Positions 49,155 to 58,431 of a stretch of 64,000 nt of DNA are shown here, piece by piece. Source of the DNA: JAEXNA01 sp037189585 (lineage in GTDB: Bacteria > Vulcanimicrobiota > Xenobia > Xenobiales > JADMJV01); contig JBBCJA010000046.1 in NCBI GenBank assembly GCA_037189585.1, positions 68,284 through 132,283 on the forward strand, in the 5' to 3' direction. The translations under genes were made by a program, and so were the position numbers. Numbering within the stretch: the first letter of the stretch is position 1; every line of letters starts with the position of its first letter. The notes beneath the pieces are model-generated. The model saw only the letters and a program-made list of their open reading frames with translations, did no database searches and had not been told where the DNA came from.

Positions 49155-50561
49155 ATGGCTATTTCCTCAACGTCCGCCGTTGGCCCCGAAAGGGGCAACT
49201 CTTTTCCGACTGAGCGAGGAAAGGAGGTCCACAGCGGGGGAGAGGGGAGCTCGACGGAGAGCCTGCCGACGGTGGCTCTCAACGGCAACGCGGCGTCGGC
49301 CGGCGCTAGCCGGTTTCGGGCCAAAGTGTTGGGGGATGTTTCGCGGGTCCAGGCTTTTCACGGTGCTAAGACGGCGGTTTCCAAACAGCCGAAAGTGTCC
49401 CCCATCATGGAGGTCACCGTTCCCTGGAACCGCTCGACGGAGTGCCTTAAGGTCAAAACTCAGCGTGTGGGCTCTTTTGAGGGCGGGATGGTCGCTTATT
49501 CACTGAAGTTCACTACCGTGGCTCTAGGTATCAAGAGTCCGGTCAACTGCTCGATCATTGTCTGCTTGGACTCTCGCCTGAAGAACCCTCAGGAGGCTGT
49601 CGAGAAGGCGGTTCGCCAGCACTGTTACGCTATTGCCGAAGGCGGCACCAAGGCGCTCAAGAGCATGGGCAACTACTATGTCGCAAGGCCGGGTAAGAAG
49701 GGCGGTGAATCCGAGGTGGGTCAGGGATATCCGGGCGGTCGCTACACCGCGGACCCGGGCGTCGAGAAGCCGAAGACCGGAAATACGCGCCCCGATGGGT
49801 CGGTGGTGGAGAACTCGCCCAACGACGTCGAAATTTTACTCAGTGATGGGAAGAACATTCATACGACGGCGGAACGTTTGAAGTTCGCTCGCACTTTGGC
49901 TGGCCAGATAACCTTTGTGGTCGATGCCGAAGGCAAGCGTCATAAAGCGGGTGGTCAGTTTGTGGAGGGGGTTGCTCAGAGGCTGGCCGCCTTTAGCGTG
50001 GCGGACATGAAGAGTTTGAAAGACAATGAATACACCTTCTGTTTCGTCGATTCCAACAACAAGCCGAAAGGTGGCTATCCCGGCGGACGGGGGGCGCCCA
50101 CAGGCAAGGGCGGAAATTGGAAGGAAGGGGTTGGGGGCTACGCCGCCTATGGCGACAAGGTCATCGTGATCCCTTACGACAGTATTGGTAAGGTCGCCGG
50201 TGGAGACAGCGATGTCCTGCTTCACGAGATCTCTCACGCGGTTTCGGATTGTCGGGTCTCGGATCGGTTCTTTGGCGCTATCTCGAGATCGCTCGATAAT
50301 GACGGCGAGGTTGTCAAGTTTTTCCAAGCTTACGCCAAGCGATGCGGATACGACACGGGCAAAGGTCGTGAGGGAACCATCACCAAGCATGATGCCGTTT
50401 GGAGCACCTACGCCTGTCAAGGTTCCCAAGAGTACCTGGCTGAGGGGATCACGTACCTCAAGCAAGGCGGCGCCTCGCGGGCTTTGCTCAAGAGCAAGGA
50501 CCCCGCGTTTTACGAAAAACTCCTGAAGCTCTTCCCGGAAGACGCCACAGACCGGTCTTGA
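49155..50561 (+). CDS. Predicted HExxH metalloprotease, lethal-factor (M34/ATLF)-like, without signal peptide
   Basis: This 468-residue protein starts MAISSTSAVGPERG (ATG 49155; 49131 is an alternative). There is no Sec or Tat signal. The zinc site is LLHEISHAVSD (residues 356-366, ligands His357 and His361), and Glu430 in SQEYLAEGITYL is the likely third ligand. The tail (LKSKDPAFYEKLLKLFPE) resembles the end of anthrax lethal-factor-type domains. Glycine-rich loops (GYPGGR) occur twice. It may be an effector or toxin; family assignment is by eye only. Confidence 0.7.
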   Translation: MAISSTSAVGPERGNSFPTERGKEVHSGGEGSSTESLPTVALNGNAASAGASRFRAKVLGDVSRVQAFHGAKTAVSKQPKVSPIMEVTVPWNRSTECLKVKTQRVGSFEGGMVAYSLKFTTVALGIKSPVNCSIIVCLDSRLKNPQEAVEKAVRQHCYAIAEGGTKALKSMGNYYVARPGKKGGESEVGQGYPGGRYTADPGVEKPKTGNTRPDGSVVENSPNDVEILLSDGKNIHTTAERLKFARTLAGQITFVVDAEGKRHKAGGQFVEGVAQRLAAFSVADMKSLKDNEYTFCFVDSNNKPKGGYPGGRGAPTGKGGNWKEGVGGYAAYGDKVIVIPYDSIGKVAGGDSDVLLHEISHAVSDCRVSDRFFGAISRSLDNDGEVVKFFQAYAKRCGYDTGKGREGTITKHDAVWSTYACQGSQEYLAEGITYLKQGGASRALLKSKDPAFYEKLLKLFPEDATDRS

Positions 50562-50632
50562 CCAGCTGTTCTTCGAAAAAGTTTGTCGAAGCCGTAGAAT
50601 CAGCACGGCAAATGGTAAGGGCTTCGAGGCGA

Positions 50633-51712
50633 CTATTCCGTCGCGATCTCCTCGCGATCGCTTTCCTCCTCGATGCCTTCCTGAATCATCTCGTTGACTT
50701 CTTTCATCTCACCGTGCTCTAATTTCTCGACCAGCTCTTCTTGAGAATCGTCGTGACGGTCGATGATGAAGCGGCAGAACAGAGCGAAGTGATCGGAGCC
50801 GAAGTCGGGCAACGTCTCCAGCTCTTCAATGAAGACATCAGGAGTGTGGAACAGTTGGTCGATGGGAAAGCGCAAGAGCCTGTAGCGAGCATGGAAGGTG
50901 GCTTTCAGGCCGCGCCCCACGCGTGGGTCGATGGTCTCGGAGGTTTTACGAAACAGGACCGAGGAGCGAGCCCAGGCGACGTTGTTAAAGTCACCCACGA
51001 TGATGCTGGTCTTACCGTCCTTCTTGACTTTTTTGGCCACTGAGAGCAGCTCGCCGTCTCGTTCCTTGGACGTGGCTTCCTCGGTGGGGCTCGGTGGCGG
51101 CGGGTGCACGCAGAAGAGGGTAAAGCGATAACCGTCGTCGGTGACCACCTCGGCTTCGATGCTGGGCAGGTCGTCGGCCACGAAGTAGTGCACCTGACAA
51201 CTCATCTTCAGTTTGCTATACAGGTGCATACCGTAGGTGTTCTCCAGGGGAACCTTGCAGGTGTGAGGATATTCCGATTCCAGGACATGCAGGGCGGTCT
51301 CCCAGTCTTCGTTGGATTCCATGGTCAGCACGAGGTCGGGAGCATGCTGCTGGACTTGCTGGATGAACCGCTGATACTCGGTGTTGAACTGCAACACGTT
51401 GGCAGACATCAAGGTGACTTCTTGGGAGTGTCGACCACTCCGCTCGCGCGGCTTCACCGGATAGAACGAGGTATAGCGTAGGATTATGGAGAGATTGAAA
51501 GTTTGACAGACTAGAAGTGCTACCTGAGCGGCCCAAAATTCGGGCGAACGTTCCACGTACAGAAAGCCGTAGAGTAGAGTCAGCCCCTCCAAGATCGTCA
51601 ACTGAATTTTCCCGAAGTCAAAACCCCGGACCGTCCAGTGTTGGTACGGAGTCAGCGGTACGAGAGTCGCCAGGACTAGAAATCCGGTGAATGTGAAGTA
51701 TACGGTATCCAT
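50633..51712 (-). CDS. Membrane-anchored endonuclease/exonuclease/phosphatase-family enzyme
   Basis: This 359-residue protein has about three membrane helices in residues 1-85. An EEP fold follows, starting VTLMSANVLQFNTEYQRFIQ. The catalytic pattern includes the Glu of LVLTMESNEDW, SIIVGDFNNVAW and the final SDHFAL (Asp-His). Members cut DNA, phospholipids or sugar phosphates; many membrane-linked ones are of unknown function. A highly acidic tail ends the protein. It is divergent from dnaE2. Confidence 0.85.
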   Translation of the reverse strand: MDTVYFTFTGFLVLATLVPLTPYQHWTVRGFDFGKIQLTILEGLTLLYGFLYVERSPEFWAAQVALLVCQTFNLSIILRYTSFYPVKPRERSGRHSQEVTLMSANVLQFNTEYQRFIQQVQQHAPDLVLTMESNEDWETALHVLESEYPHTCKVPLENTYGMHLYSKLKMSCQVHYFVADDLPSIEAEVVTDDGYRFTLFCVHPPPPSPTEEATSKERDGELLSVAKKVKKDGKTSIIVGDFNNVAWARSSVLFRKTSETIDPRVGRGLKATFHARYRLLRFPIDQLFHTPDVFIEELETLPDFGSDHFALFCRFIIDRHDDSQEELVEKLEHGEMKEVNEMIQEGIEEESDREEIATE

Positions 51713-51764
51713 GACAGGCGAGGCTTTCGTTTTCTACCGAAATATTCTTTCCAAGAAAGATTTT

Positions 51765-51780
51765 TTAGACATCTGTCTAA
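51765..51780. promoter_or_regulatory. Probable LexA/SOS box at dnaE2
   Basis: TTAGACATCTGTCTAA is a palindrome with perfect 7-bp arms around two bases. It lies 9 bp before the dnaE2 GTG start and matches the box on imuB in TTAGACA and TGTCT. A TAATAAT directly after it may be the -10 element. LexA regulation is inferred from gene identity. Confidence 0.75.
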
Positions 51781-51789
51781 TAATAACAT

Positions 51790-54700
51790 GTGCCGACCTA
51801 TGTTCCACTCTGGTGCAAGAGTAACTACTCCTTTCTGGAGGGTGCGTCTCATCCCGAGGAGTTAGTGGAACAGGCTCATTCCTGTCGACTTCCGGCGATT
51901 GCCGTGACCGATCGTCACGGGGTTTACGGGCTTCCCCGCGCGCATCAGAGAGCGAGAGAGAGCGGTGGGTCCCGCCTACTTTGTGGAGCCCAGTTGACGG
52001 TAAGAGAGGGCCCCCATGAGGAGACTTTGGTCGTATTAGCTCGCAGCTCCGAAGGATGGAGGAGCCTTTGCCGTCTTTTAACGGCAGGAGCTCGAAGTTC
52101 GGAGAAGGGGGGGAGCCGACTCTGTGCCACCGATGTTCAACGGCACTCTCGGGGCCTTTTGGCTCTCTGGGGGGGAGGAGAGAATAGTGCCCTTCTCAGT
52201 AAGGACGACAAACTTTGGTGGTGTCGCGGGGGGCATTGGAGAGATATTTTTGGTAAAGATCTTTTCACTATTTTGTCGCGCCACCACCAGCCTGAAGGGA
52301 GACGCCGCCAAGAATTGATTTTCCGGCGTTCTCTCCGTTTAGGGGTACCGGTCGTGGCGGTTCGGGAAGTGCTCTATCACCATCCCGGGAGACGGCGCCT
52401 GCAAGATGTCGTGACCTGCGTTCGACATGGCATCTCTCTGAACAAAGCGGGATACCGACTTAGGAGCAATGGCGATCATCACATGTTGAACTCGGAGGCT
52501 TTTCTTCGTCTCTATCACGATCAGCCCGAAGCGGTTCGACGGACTTTAGAGATAGCCGAGCGTTGCGAATTTAGTCTTTCCGAGCTGAACTATCGATATC
52601 CGGATGAGCCTTTGCCGGAAGGCAAAACGTCTTCTCAATGGCTGCGAGAGTTGGCCTATGAAGGGGCGCGCCGGAAATATGGAGAGAGCGTCTGGCCTGA
52701 GGTAGAAGACCAGTTGGAAAAAGAGCTCTCCGTCATTTCGGAATTAGGCTACGTCGGATATTTTCTCACCATGAAAGAGATCGTCGACTACTGCCGGAGC
52801 CAGGAGATCCTCTGTCAGGGGAGAGGTTCGGCGGCGAATTCGATCCTCTGCTACTGTCTTGGCATCACGGCGGTGGATCCGTTGAAACTGGGTCTTCTCT
52901 TCGAACGTTTTCTTTCCACCGAGCGAGCCGAACCGCCCGACATCGATCTCGATATCATGCACCAGCGCCGGGAAGAGGTGATCCGTTGGATCTACCAGCG
53001 TTACGGCAGAGAGCATGCGGCCATGGTTTGCAATGTGGTTCGCTATAGACCTCGCTCCGCGGTTCGAGAGGTCGGGAAAGTTCTAGGCGTGGAGACTCCG
53101 GTGATAGAGCGCTTGGCGCGCCTGCTCTCGGGCCACTCTCAATATTTGGAGGATAAGATTTTGGAGGCGCTCGCGCTTCCTAAGGATGTGCCTATCTATC
53201 GGCTTTTGTTAAGCCTGGTCAACGAGATAGTGGATTTTCCTCGCCATCTCTCCATTCACCCTGGAGGTTTTTTACTGGGAGGGGAGCCGGTCAGTGACCT
53301 CGTTCCGATCGAGAACGCCACCATGGAAGGTCGAACGGTGATCCAGTGGGACAAATACGACGTGGAGTCTCTGGGGCTTTTCAAGGTGGACCTGCTGGGC
53401 CTGGGAGCTCTCAGCCATCTCGATCGAGCTTTCCGGCTTTTGCGAAAACATCGTGGGAGAGAGCTTTGTCTAGAGAATTTGCCCAAGAATGATAAAAAGA
53501 CTTACGACATGCTCGGTAAGGGCGATTCGGTGGGAGTCTTCCAGGTGGAAAGCCGGGCTCAAATGGCCATGCTTCCCACTTTGCGCCCCGAAAAATTCTA
53601 CGACCTGGTGGTCCAGGTGGCCATCGTCCGTCCTGGCCCCATCACGGGAGGTATGGTGCATCCCTATCTCCGCCGGCGAGTTGGTCAAGAGCCGGTCACT
53701 TATCCCCATCCCAGCTTGATCCCCGTTCTGAAGAAGACTCTGGGCGTTCCGCTCTTTCAGGAGCAGGTGATGAAGTTGGCCGTAGTGGCCGCCGACTACA
53801 CCCCGGGAGAGGCCGACCAGTTGAGAAGGGACATGGCCGCTTGGAGATCGCACGGAAAGCTGGAAAAACATCGGGAGAAACTGCTCTCCCGCATGCAAGC
53901 CAAGGGGATCCCGGAAGAGTTCGCCGAGCGGGTCTTCGCCCAGATTCAAGGTTTTGGAGAGTACGGATTCCCGGAAAGCCACGCCGCCTCGTTCGCCCTC
54001 ATCACCTACGCCACATCCTACATCAGGGCGAACTTTCCAGCCGAGTTCACCTGCGCTCTTTTGAACTCTTTGCCGATGGGGTTCTACTCGGCTTTCACCC
54101 TGGTCGAGGATGCCAAACGGAGAGGTGTCGAGGTTCGCCCCTTTTGCACCGAGCATAGCGATTGGGAATGCACTTTGGAAGCCATGGGCCAGGACCGTTT
54201 CACTTTGCGACTCGGACTAAGATTTATGAAAGGGCTGTCCCAGGAGTTTGTGGCCAGGATGATACAGGAGCGACCTTTTCGATCTGTGCGGGACCTGACG
54301 CTACGAGCTAAGCCAGACCGCGGCGATTTGGAGAACCTGGCCTCCGGGGGAGCGTTGGAGGTTTATGGCGGTCGGAGGCGATCCCACCTGTGGGCGACCG
54401 ACGACCATCTCCTGGCCAAGGCGCTACCTCTTCTGGCGGAATGGAAGCAGGAGGAGCGAGAGTTCGGGGCTCTCTCCCTCGACGAGGAGATCGTGTGGGA
54501 TTTCGAGGTCGCTGGCCTCTCCTCTAGGGGACATCCTATGGCAAGCCTACGCCAAGCTCTTGATAACGCTGGATTTTTACCAGCCTTGAGACTTCGACAG
54601 GTCCGTCATGGAGGTTGGGCCAAGGTCGCGGCCATGGTGATCTGCCGTCAGCGTCCGGCCACCGCTAAGGGGACGGTTTTTCTGACCTTGGAAGATGAGA

Positions 54701-54891
54701 CGGGATTCATCAACGTCATTCTCTGGCCTAAAGTCTTCGAGGCAAATTTTGTGGTGGCCCGGAGTTGTGGCCTTTTGGCCGTGGAAGGTCGCGTGCAAAA
54801 TGATCGCGGGGTGACCCACCTGGTGGCAGCTCGTATCTACCGTCCCTCTCTGGATGCTCCTGTCGAAGTAGGAAGTCGGGATTTCCACTAG
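51790..54891 (+). CDS. dnaE2: Error-prone DNA polymerase DnaE2 (ImuC)
   Basis: This 1033-residue C-family polymerase has a PHP domain at the start (LWCKSNYSFLEGASHPEELV, TDRHGVYG). The palm has the aspartates of PDIDLDIMHQ, and FKVDLLGLGALSHL and GVPLFQEQVMKLAV are typical. An OB-fold segment is at the C-terminus (GTVFLTLEDETGFINVILWP). The length fits DnaE2 rather than DnaE1 (about 1150). GTG 51790 is used; the ATG two bases earlier is out of frame. There is no ribosome site after the SOS box, so the transcript may be leaderless. ImuB is encoded 30 kb away. Confidence 0.95.
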   Translation: MPTYVPLWCKSNYSFLEGASHPEELVEQAHSCRLPAIAVTDRHGVYGLPRAHQRARESGGSRLLCGAQLTVREGPHEETLVVLARSSEGWRSLCRLLTAGARSSEKGGSRLCATDVQRHSRGLLALWGGGENSALLSKDDKLWWCRGGHWRDIFGKDLFTILSRHHQPEGRRRQELIFRRSLRLGVPVVAVREVLYHHPGRRRLQDVVTCVRHGISLNKAGYRLRSNGDHHMLNSEAFLRLYHDQPEAVRRTLEIAERCEFSLSELNYRYPDEPLPEGKTSSQWLRELAYEGARRKYGESVWPEVEDQLEKELSVISELGYVGYFLTMKEIVDYCRSQEILCQGRGSAANSILCYCLGITAVDPLKLGLLFERFLSTERAEPPDIDLDIMHQRREEVIRWIYQRYGREHAAMVCNVVRYRPRSAVREVGKVLGVETPVIERLARLLSGHSQYLEDKILEALALPKDVPIYRLLLSLVNEIVDFPRHLSIHPGGFLLGGEPVSDLVPIENATMEGRTVIQWDKYDVESLGLFKVDLLGLGALSHLDRAFRLLRKHRGRELCLENLPKNDKKTYDMLGKGDSVGVFQVESRAQMAMLPTLRPEKFYDLVVQVAIVRPGPITGGMVHPYLRRRVGQEPVTYPHPSLIPVLKKTLGVPLFQEQVMKLAVVAADYTPGEADQLRRDMAAWRSHGKLEKHREKLLSRMQAKGIPEEFAERVFAQIQGFGEYGFPESHAASFALITYATSYIRANFPAEFTCALLNSLPMGFYSAFTLVEDAKRRGVEVRPFCTEHSDWECTLEAMGQDRFTLRLGLRFMKGLSQEFVARMIQERPFRSVRDLTLRAKPDRGDLENLASGGALEVYGGRRRSHLWATDDHLLAKALPLLAEWKQEEREFGALSLDEEIVWDFEVAGLSSRGHPMASLRQALDNAGFLPALRLRQVRHGGWAKVAAMVICRQRPATAKGTVFLTLEDETGFINVILWPKVFEANFVVARSCGLLAVEGRVQNDRGVTHLVAARIYRPSLDAPVEVGSRDFH

Positions 54892-54946
54892 GGCATTCTT
54901 CAAGGACTCGGGGTGGGATTCGCTGAAGCTCCCCGCGGAGGGTTAT

Positions 54947-56179
54947 ATGTTTGACGGTTTAGCGATGATGAACGAGGCGGAGCTCGCCGAGATCACCCGG
55001 ATGATCGGGGTGGATAAGCCGCCTTCCTCGCGTGATGTCCTCTCCGATATCGTGTCGGGGTGGTTGGCCCGCGCGGTGAAAAAGGAGGGAAGGTCAAAGC
55101 CCGAAGTCGAGCGAGCGGTCCTGGAATGGACCGCTCACGCTTTCAGAATTCCCTTCGAGCCCTCCATCGACACCAACGATCTCGAGAGAGCCATTCGGCG
55201 TAAGATCGCGGCCGAGGCTTCCGCCTATCTTAATTCCAGCTGGATGCTCACCTGTGCGCTGGTAGCTTCCGGCAAAGTCGACACGGTCGAACGCAAGTTG
55301 ACTCTGCTGGAACAGGCGGCCAGCATGGCTATCCCGTCCCAAGCCGCTCTGGCGCGGCATCGCGCGGAATGGAGCAAGATCTGCGCGCGATGGCGAGATG
55401 TCGATCCGCTACCGGAACTGCGTCCCCATATCGCCACCGTGGCGGCTCGTTCCGAATTGGGTGTGGAATGCCTGACTCTCGGGTTAGCTCTTTCTTTGCT
55501 CGATGGAGGTATTCCGTTTCCGACCGAGCGTCTTTTCCGTGCTCTCTCCGACGAGTTTGGTCTCGACCGTGGGCAATCCGACTCGCTGCAGAAGCGGGTT
55601 AATAACCTCTATTGGAAGCATCATAACGCCTCTCAGCCGACTCAGGCCAGGTCAGGAGGGTATGGCGACCCCATCGGAGCGGCCGCTCGCCAGACTGTTT
55701 ATGAGGCGGGCGCTCTGGAAGCCCTGGCCACCGACTCCCGGGCGAACCTCTTTTTGTCGCTTCAACCCGAGGGCAAAAAGACGGGATGGTCCCGAATGAT
55801 GGGAAGTCTCTCGGGGATGTCGTCTTTTTTCTCCGACAAGATGAAAGATTCCGATCAGGCCAACCTGGCGAGGGTCGTCTATCACACTATCGTGAAGCAG
55901 CATGTGGCGGTAGCCGCGGCCAACGTGGAACGCCGCGAGATCGAAGCGGAACGCCAGGCACGAATGGTTCAGGCCGCCACTGCTCCTCCGCAGCCGACCC
56001 CGTTCACCGAGCCGCCGCCGGCTCCCGTGACGGCTCCGCCCCAGGCGGCAGTCCCACTCCACGCGGCACCGCAGACCTCCCCAACCTTCCCGGAAGAGGG
56101 AGAGGTTTCCTCACCTCCCCCTCTGGCCGAGAAAGTGGAACAGCCCGCGGTCAAGAGAGTTATCAAGCTCGACCTTTAG
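54947..56179 (+). CDS. Hypothetical soluble protein with a proline-rich tail
   Basis: This 410-residue protein from ATG 54947 (GGAGGG upstream) has a helical body, including RAVLEWTAHAFRIPFEPSID and LGVECLTLGLALSLLDGGIP. A Pro/Ala-rich linker spans about residues 345-395 (PPQPTPFTEPPPAPVTAPPQ), and the end is basic (KRVIKLDL). The body recalls TerB-like helical bundles, but this is weak. No signal peptide. It is convergent with a small basic coiled-coil protein. Confidence 0.65.
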   Translation: MFDGLAMMNEAELAEITRMIGVDKPPSSRDVLSDIVSGWLARAVKKEGRSKPEVERAVLEWTAHAFRIPFEPSIDTNDLERAIRRKIAAEASAYLNSSWMLTCALVASGKVDTVERKLTLLEQAASMAIPSQAALARHRAEWSKICARWRDVDPLPELRPHIATVAARSELGVECLTLGLALSLLDGGIPFPTERLFRALSDEFGLDRGQSDSLQKRVNNLYWKHHNASQPTQARSGGYGDPIGAAARQTVYEAGALEALATDSRANLFLSLQPEGKKTGWSRMMGSLSGMSSFFSDKMKDSDQANLARVVYHTIVKQHVAVAAANVERREIEAERQARMVQAATAPPQPTPFTEPPPAPVTAPPQAAVPLHAAPQTSPTFPEEGEVSSPPPLAEKVEQPAVKRVIKLDL

Positions 56180-56181
56180 GC

Positions 56182-56508
56182 TTAGGCGGATAGAAGCTTC
56201 AACCAACCCTTGAAAGCCTCGTCGTGAACCTTTCGTCTCTGCATCCAGATATCGTTCCATATGGAGAAGAGCTGAGTCTGAAGTTGAGCGAACATCGCTT
56301 GGATTTTCGCTTTGTGAAGCTGCTCTTGAGCCTGAAGTTGAGCCAGGCGCTCCTTTCTCAGATGGCGTTCCTGCGCTTGCTGGGTTTGCCGAGTGAAGGT
56401 ATCGTCGAGCTCAGTTGGGGGCGAGGCTCCAGCCGGCTTGTTGCTCTTTTTTTTCTGCTTAGGCTTGGCGGCTGGCGTGGCCGGGGACTTGGTTGCGGTA
56501 ATCGACAT
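56182..56508 (-). CDS. Small basic coiled-coil protein
   Basis: From ATG 56508 this is a 108-residue protein. Residues 1-40 are Lys/Ala/Pro-rich and likely disordered. Residues 45-108 form a long charged helix (QERHLRKERLAQLQAQEQLH) ending IWNDIWMQRRKVHDEAFKGW. There is no signal or membrane segment. The composition would suit a secretion-apparatus accessory or nucleic-acid-binding protein; no family was recognised. Confidence 0.6.
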   Translation of the reverse strand: MSITATKSPATPAAKPKQKKKSNKPAGASPPTELDDTFTRQTQQAQERHLRKERLAQLQAQEQLHKAKIQAMFAQLQTQLFSIWNDIWMQRRKVHDEAFKGWLKLLSA

Positions 56509-56677
56509 ATTTGAGGTCTCCTTTGTCTTGAAGTCGCGCTCAGAATAGGTGGGCGCAGCTGCGAATACAACGATCATAGTGTTAAGATTGTTCGTCTGAA
56601 ATTTCTTTATAGGAAAAATTGGCTCGGTGTGCTATGCTGCATGGGCTAGAGCGCGATAAGCGAGATTGGAGGTAGTG

Positions 56678-57442
56678 ATGCTAGAGACGACCCTTCGAAG
56701 GGCGCTTCTCATGATGATGGTGTTCCTGACTGTGCCTAGTCAGGCTCAGATGGTAGGTGAATCGACCGGAGCATTTTTGACCCATCCCTGGGTGGAGGGA
56801 ACCCTTTTGGTGCTAGGAGGGATCTTTTTAGTTCTCTCCGTCGTGACCATGGGATCGGGATTGGCTGAGGCCTGCTGCTTCGGCTGTTTCGGCTTACTTT
56901 TCGCCGGACGCTATCTGCAAGGAGAAGATCCCTGGGTACCTCTGGGACTCCTCTTTGTCGGAGTGGTCTGTCTGTTGGCCGAGGTCTTCGTGCTTCCCGG
57001 TTTCGGCGTTTGTGGCATTCTGGGAATGATCGCGGTCGCGGGCATGACCGTGCTGGTAACCGACAGTCCCAAGGTCGGTCTGAGTCTGTTTCTTTTGACC
57101 ACGATGCTAAGTATCGGTGCCGGATTTCTGGCCATTCGACTGGTGCCCAGCAATCGATTCACACGTCGCATGTTCGTGGTGGAACCTCCCGAGCCGAGCC
57201 ATCCAATGGTTGAGGCTCTCCCTAGCTTTCTCCCCCGACCGGGAGACCATGGCGTCGCCTCCACCACTTTGAGACCGGGCGGCTACGCCATCTTCGATGG
57301 AGAGAGAGTGGATGTGGTGGCCGACAAGGAGGTTGTCAACAAAGGCCAGGCGGTGGAGGTCACCCTTGTCGAAGGGTCTAAGGTCATTGTCCGCTCCGTT
57401 CCTGGAGCACCGAGCGTTTCACCCGAGGGAGGTCCGGTTTGA
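56678..57442 (+). CDS. NfeD-family membrane protein
   Basis: From ATG 56678, with GGAGG upstream, this 254-residue protein has four to five membrane helices and a C-terminal OB-like domain (GYAIFDGERVDVVADKEVVN, then GSKVIVRSV), the standard NfeD layout. EVFVLPGFGVCGILGMIAVA is a family hallmark. NfeD partners flotillins at membrane microdomains, which fits the two floA genes that follow. The stop overlaps the first floA start (TTGA). Confidence 0.9.
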   Translation: MLETTLRRALLMMMVFLTVPSQAQMVGESTGAFLTHPWVEGTLLVLGGIFLVLSVVTMGSGLAEACCFGCFGLLFAGRYLQGEDPWVPLGLLFVGVVCLLAEVFVLPGFGVCGILGMIAVAGMTVLVTDSPKVGLSLFLLTTMLSIGAGFLAIRLVPSNRFTRRMFVVEPPEPSHPMVEALPSFLPRPGDHGVASTTLRPGGYAIFDGERVDVVADKEVVNKGQAVEVTLVEGSKVIVRSVPGAPSVSPEGGPV

Positions 57443-58431
57443 CTTATATACCGACAATTTTATTTTTGATGTTTTTGGGCTTTATGGCCCTACAGATAGC
57501 TTTCTACTTTATTCCTATTCCGCTCTGGTTATCAGCCCAGCTTTCGAAAGTTTCGGTAGGATTAGTCGATCTTGTCGTGATGAGGACGTTTCGAAAGATT
57601 CCTCCTCACGAGTTGATTCTTCCCGCTATCACGGCGGCTTACGCTGGGATCCCGATCTCCATTCAGAAACTGCAAAGCCACTATATGGCCGGTGGTAACG
57701 TCCAACGAGTCGTGTCGGCTTTGATCGCGGCTAACAAGGCCCAGATCGAATTGGGTTGGGACGCCGCCACCAGTATCGATCTGGCTGGACGAGATGTTCT
57801 CGAGGCCGTACAGATGAGCGTCAATCCCAAGGTGATTCAGACGCCCCTGATTGAAGCGGTTTCCCACGACGGCATTCAGGTCAAGGCGGTCATCTTGGTC
57901 ACGGTGCGAACCAACATCTCCAAGCTGATCGGCTCGGCTGGAGAAGAGACCATTCTGGCCCGCGTGGGTGAGGGGATCGTCACCGCTATCGGTAAGTCGC
58001 GAGACTTCCGCCAGGTGTTGGAGAATCCCGATCTGATCACCGAGTCGGTGCTGGACACCGGATTGGACAAGGGCACAGCCTACGAGATTCTTTCCATCGA
58101 TATCGCCGACATCGACGTGGGAGACAATATCGGTGCCCGCCTCCAGATCGACCAGGCCGATGCTGACAAGAAGGTGGCTCAGGCCAGAGCCGAGCAGCGA
58201 CGCGCCGACGCCATGGCTCGCCAGACCGAAATGAGGGCCAAGGTCGAGGAGATGCGAGCCAAAGTGGTGGAGGCCCAGGCCGAGGTCCCGCAAGCGCTGT
58301 TTGAAGCGCTCAGTCAGGGCCACTTCTCGGTGATGGAGTACTACAAGATGGAGAATATGATCGCTGACACCAAGATGCGTTCAGGTCTGTCCGGCTCGGC
58401 CGGAGAAAGGAATGGTGCTTCCCGTGGATGA
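57439..58431 (+). CDS. floA: Flotillin-like protein FloA (first copy)
   Basis: This 330-residue protein has a short N-terminal membrane segment, then the SPFH core: IPISIQKLQSHYMAGGNVQR, DLAGRDVLEAVQMSVNPKVI and ETILARVGEGIVTAIGKSRD. A C-terminal Ala/Glu/Arg-rich helix follows (AQARAEQRRADAMARQTEMR). The length is that of the UPF0365/FloA family. It starts with TTG 57439 inside the NfeD stop and overlaps the second copy by 20 bp. It organises membrane domains. Confidence 0.94.
   Translation: MTYIPTILFLMFLGFMALQIAFYFIPIPLWLSAQLSKVSVGLVDLVVMRTFRKIPPHELILPAITAAYAGIPISIQKLQSHYMAGGNVQRVVSALIAANKAQIELGWDAATSIDLAGRDVLEAVQMSVNPKVIQTPLIEAVSHDGIQVKAVILVTVRTNISKLIGSAGEETILARVGEGIVTAIGKSRDFRQVLENPDLITESVLDTGLDKGTAYEILSIDIADIDVGDNIGARLQIDQADADKKVAQARAEQRRADAMARQTEMRAKVEEMRAKVVEAQAEVPQALFEALSQGHFSVMEYYKMENMIADTKMRSGLSGSAGERNGASRG

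Noticed and set aside
51788..51790. ATG as the dnaE2 start
   Set aside because: It is out of frame with the polymerase; the overlapping GTG at 51790 gives the family N-terminus.
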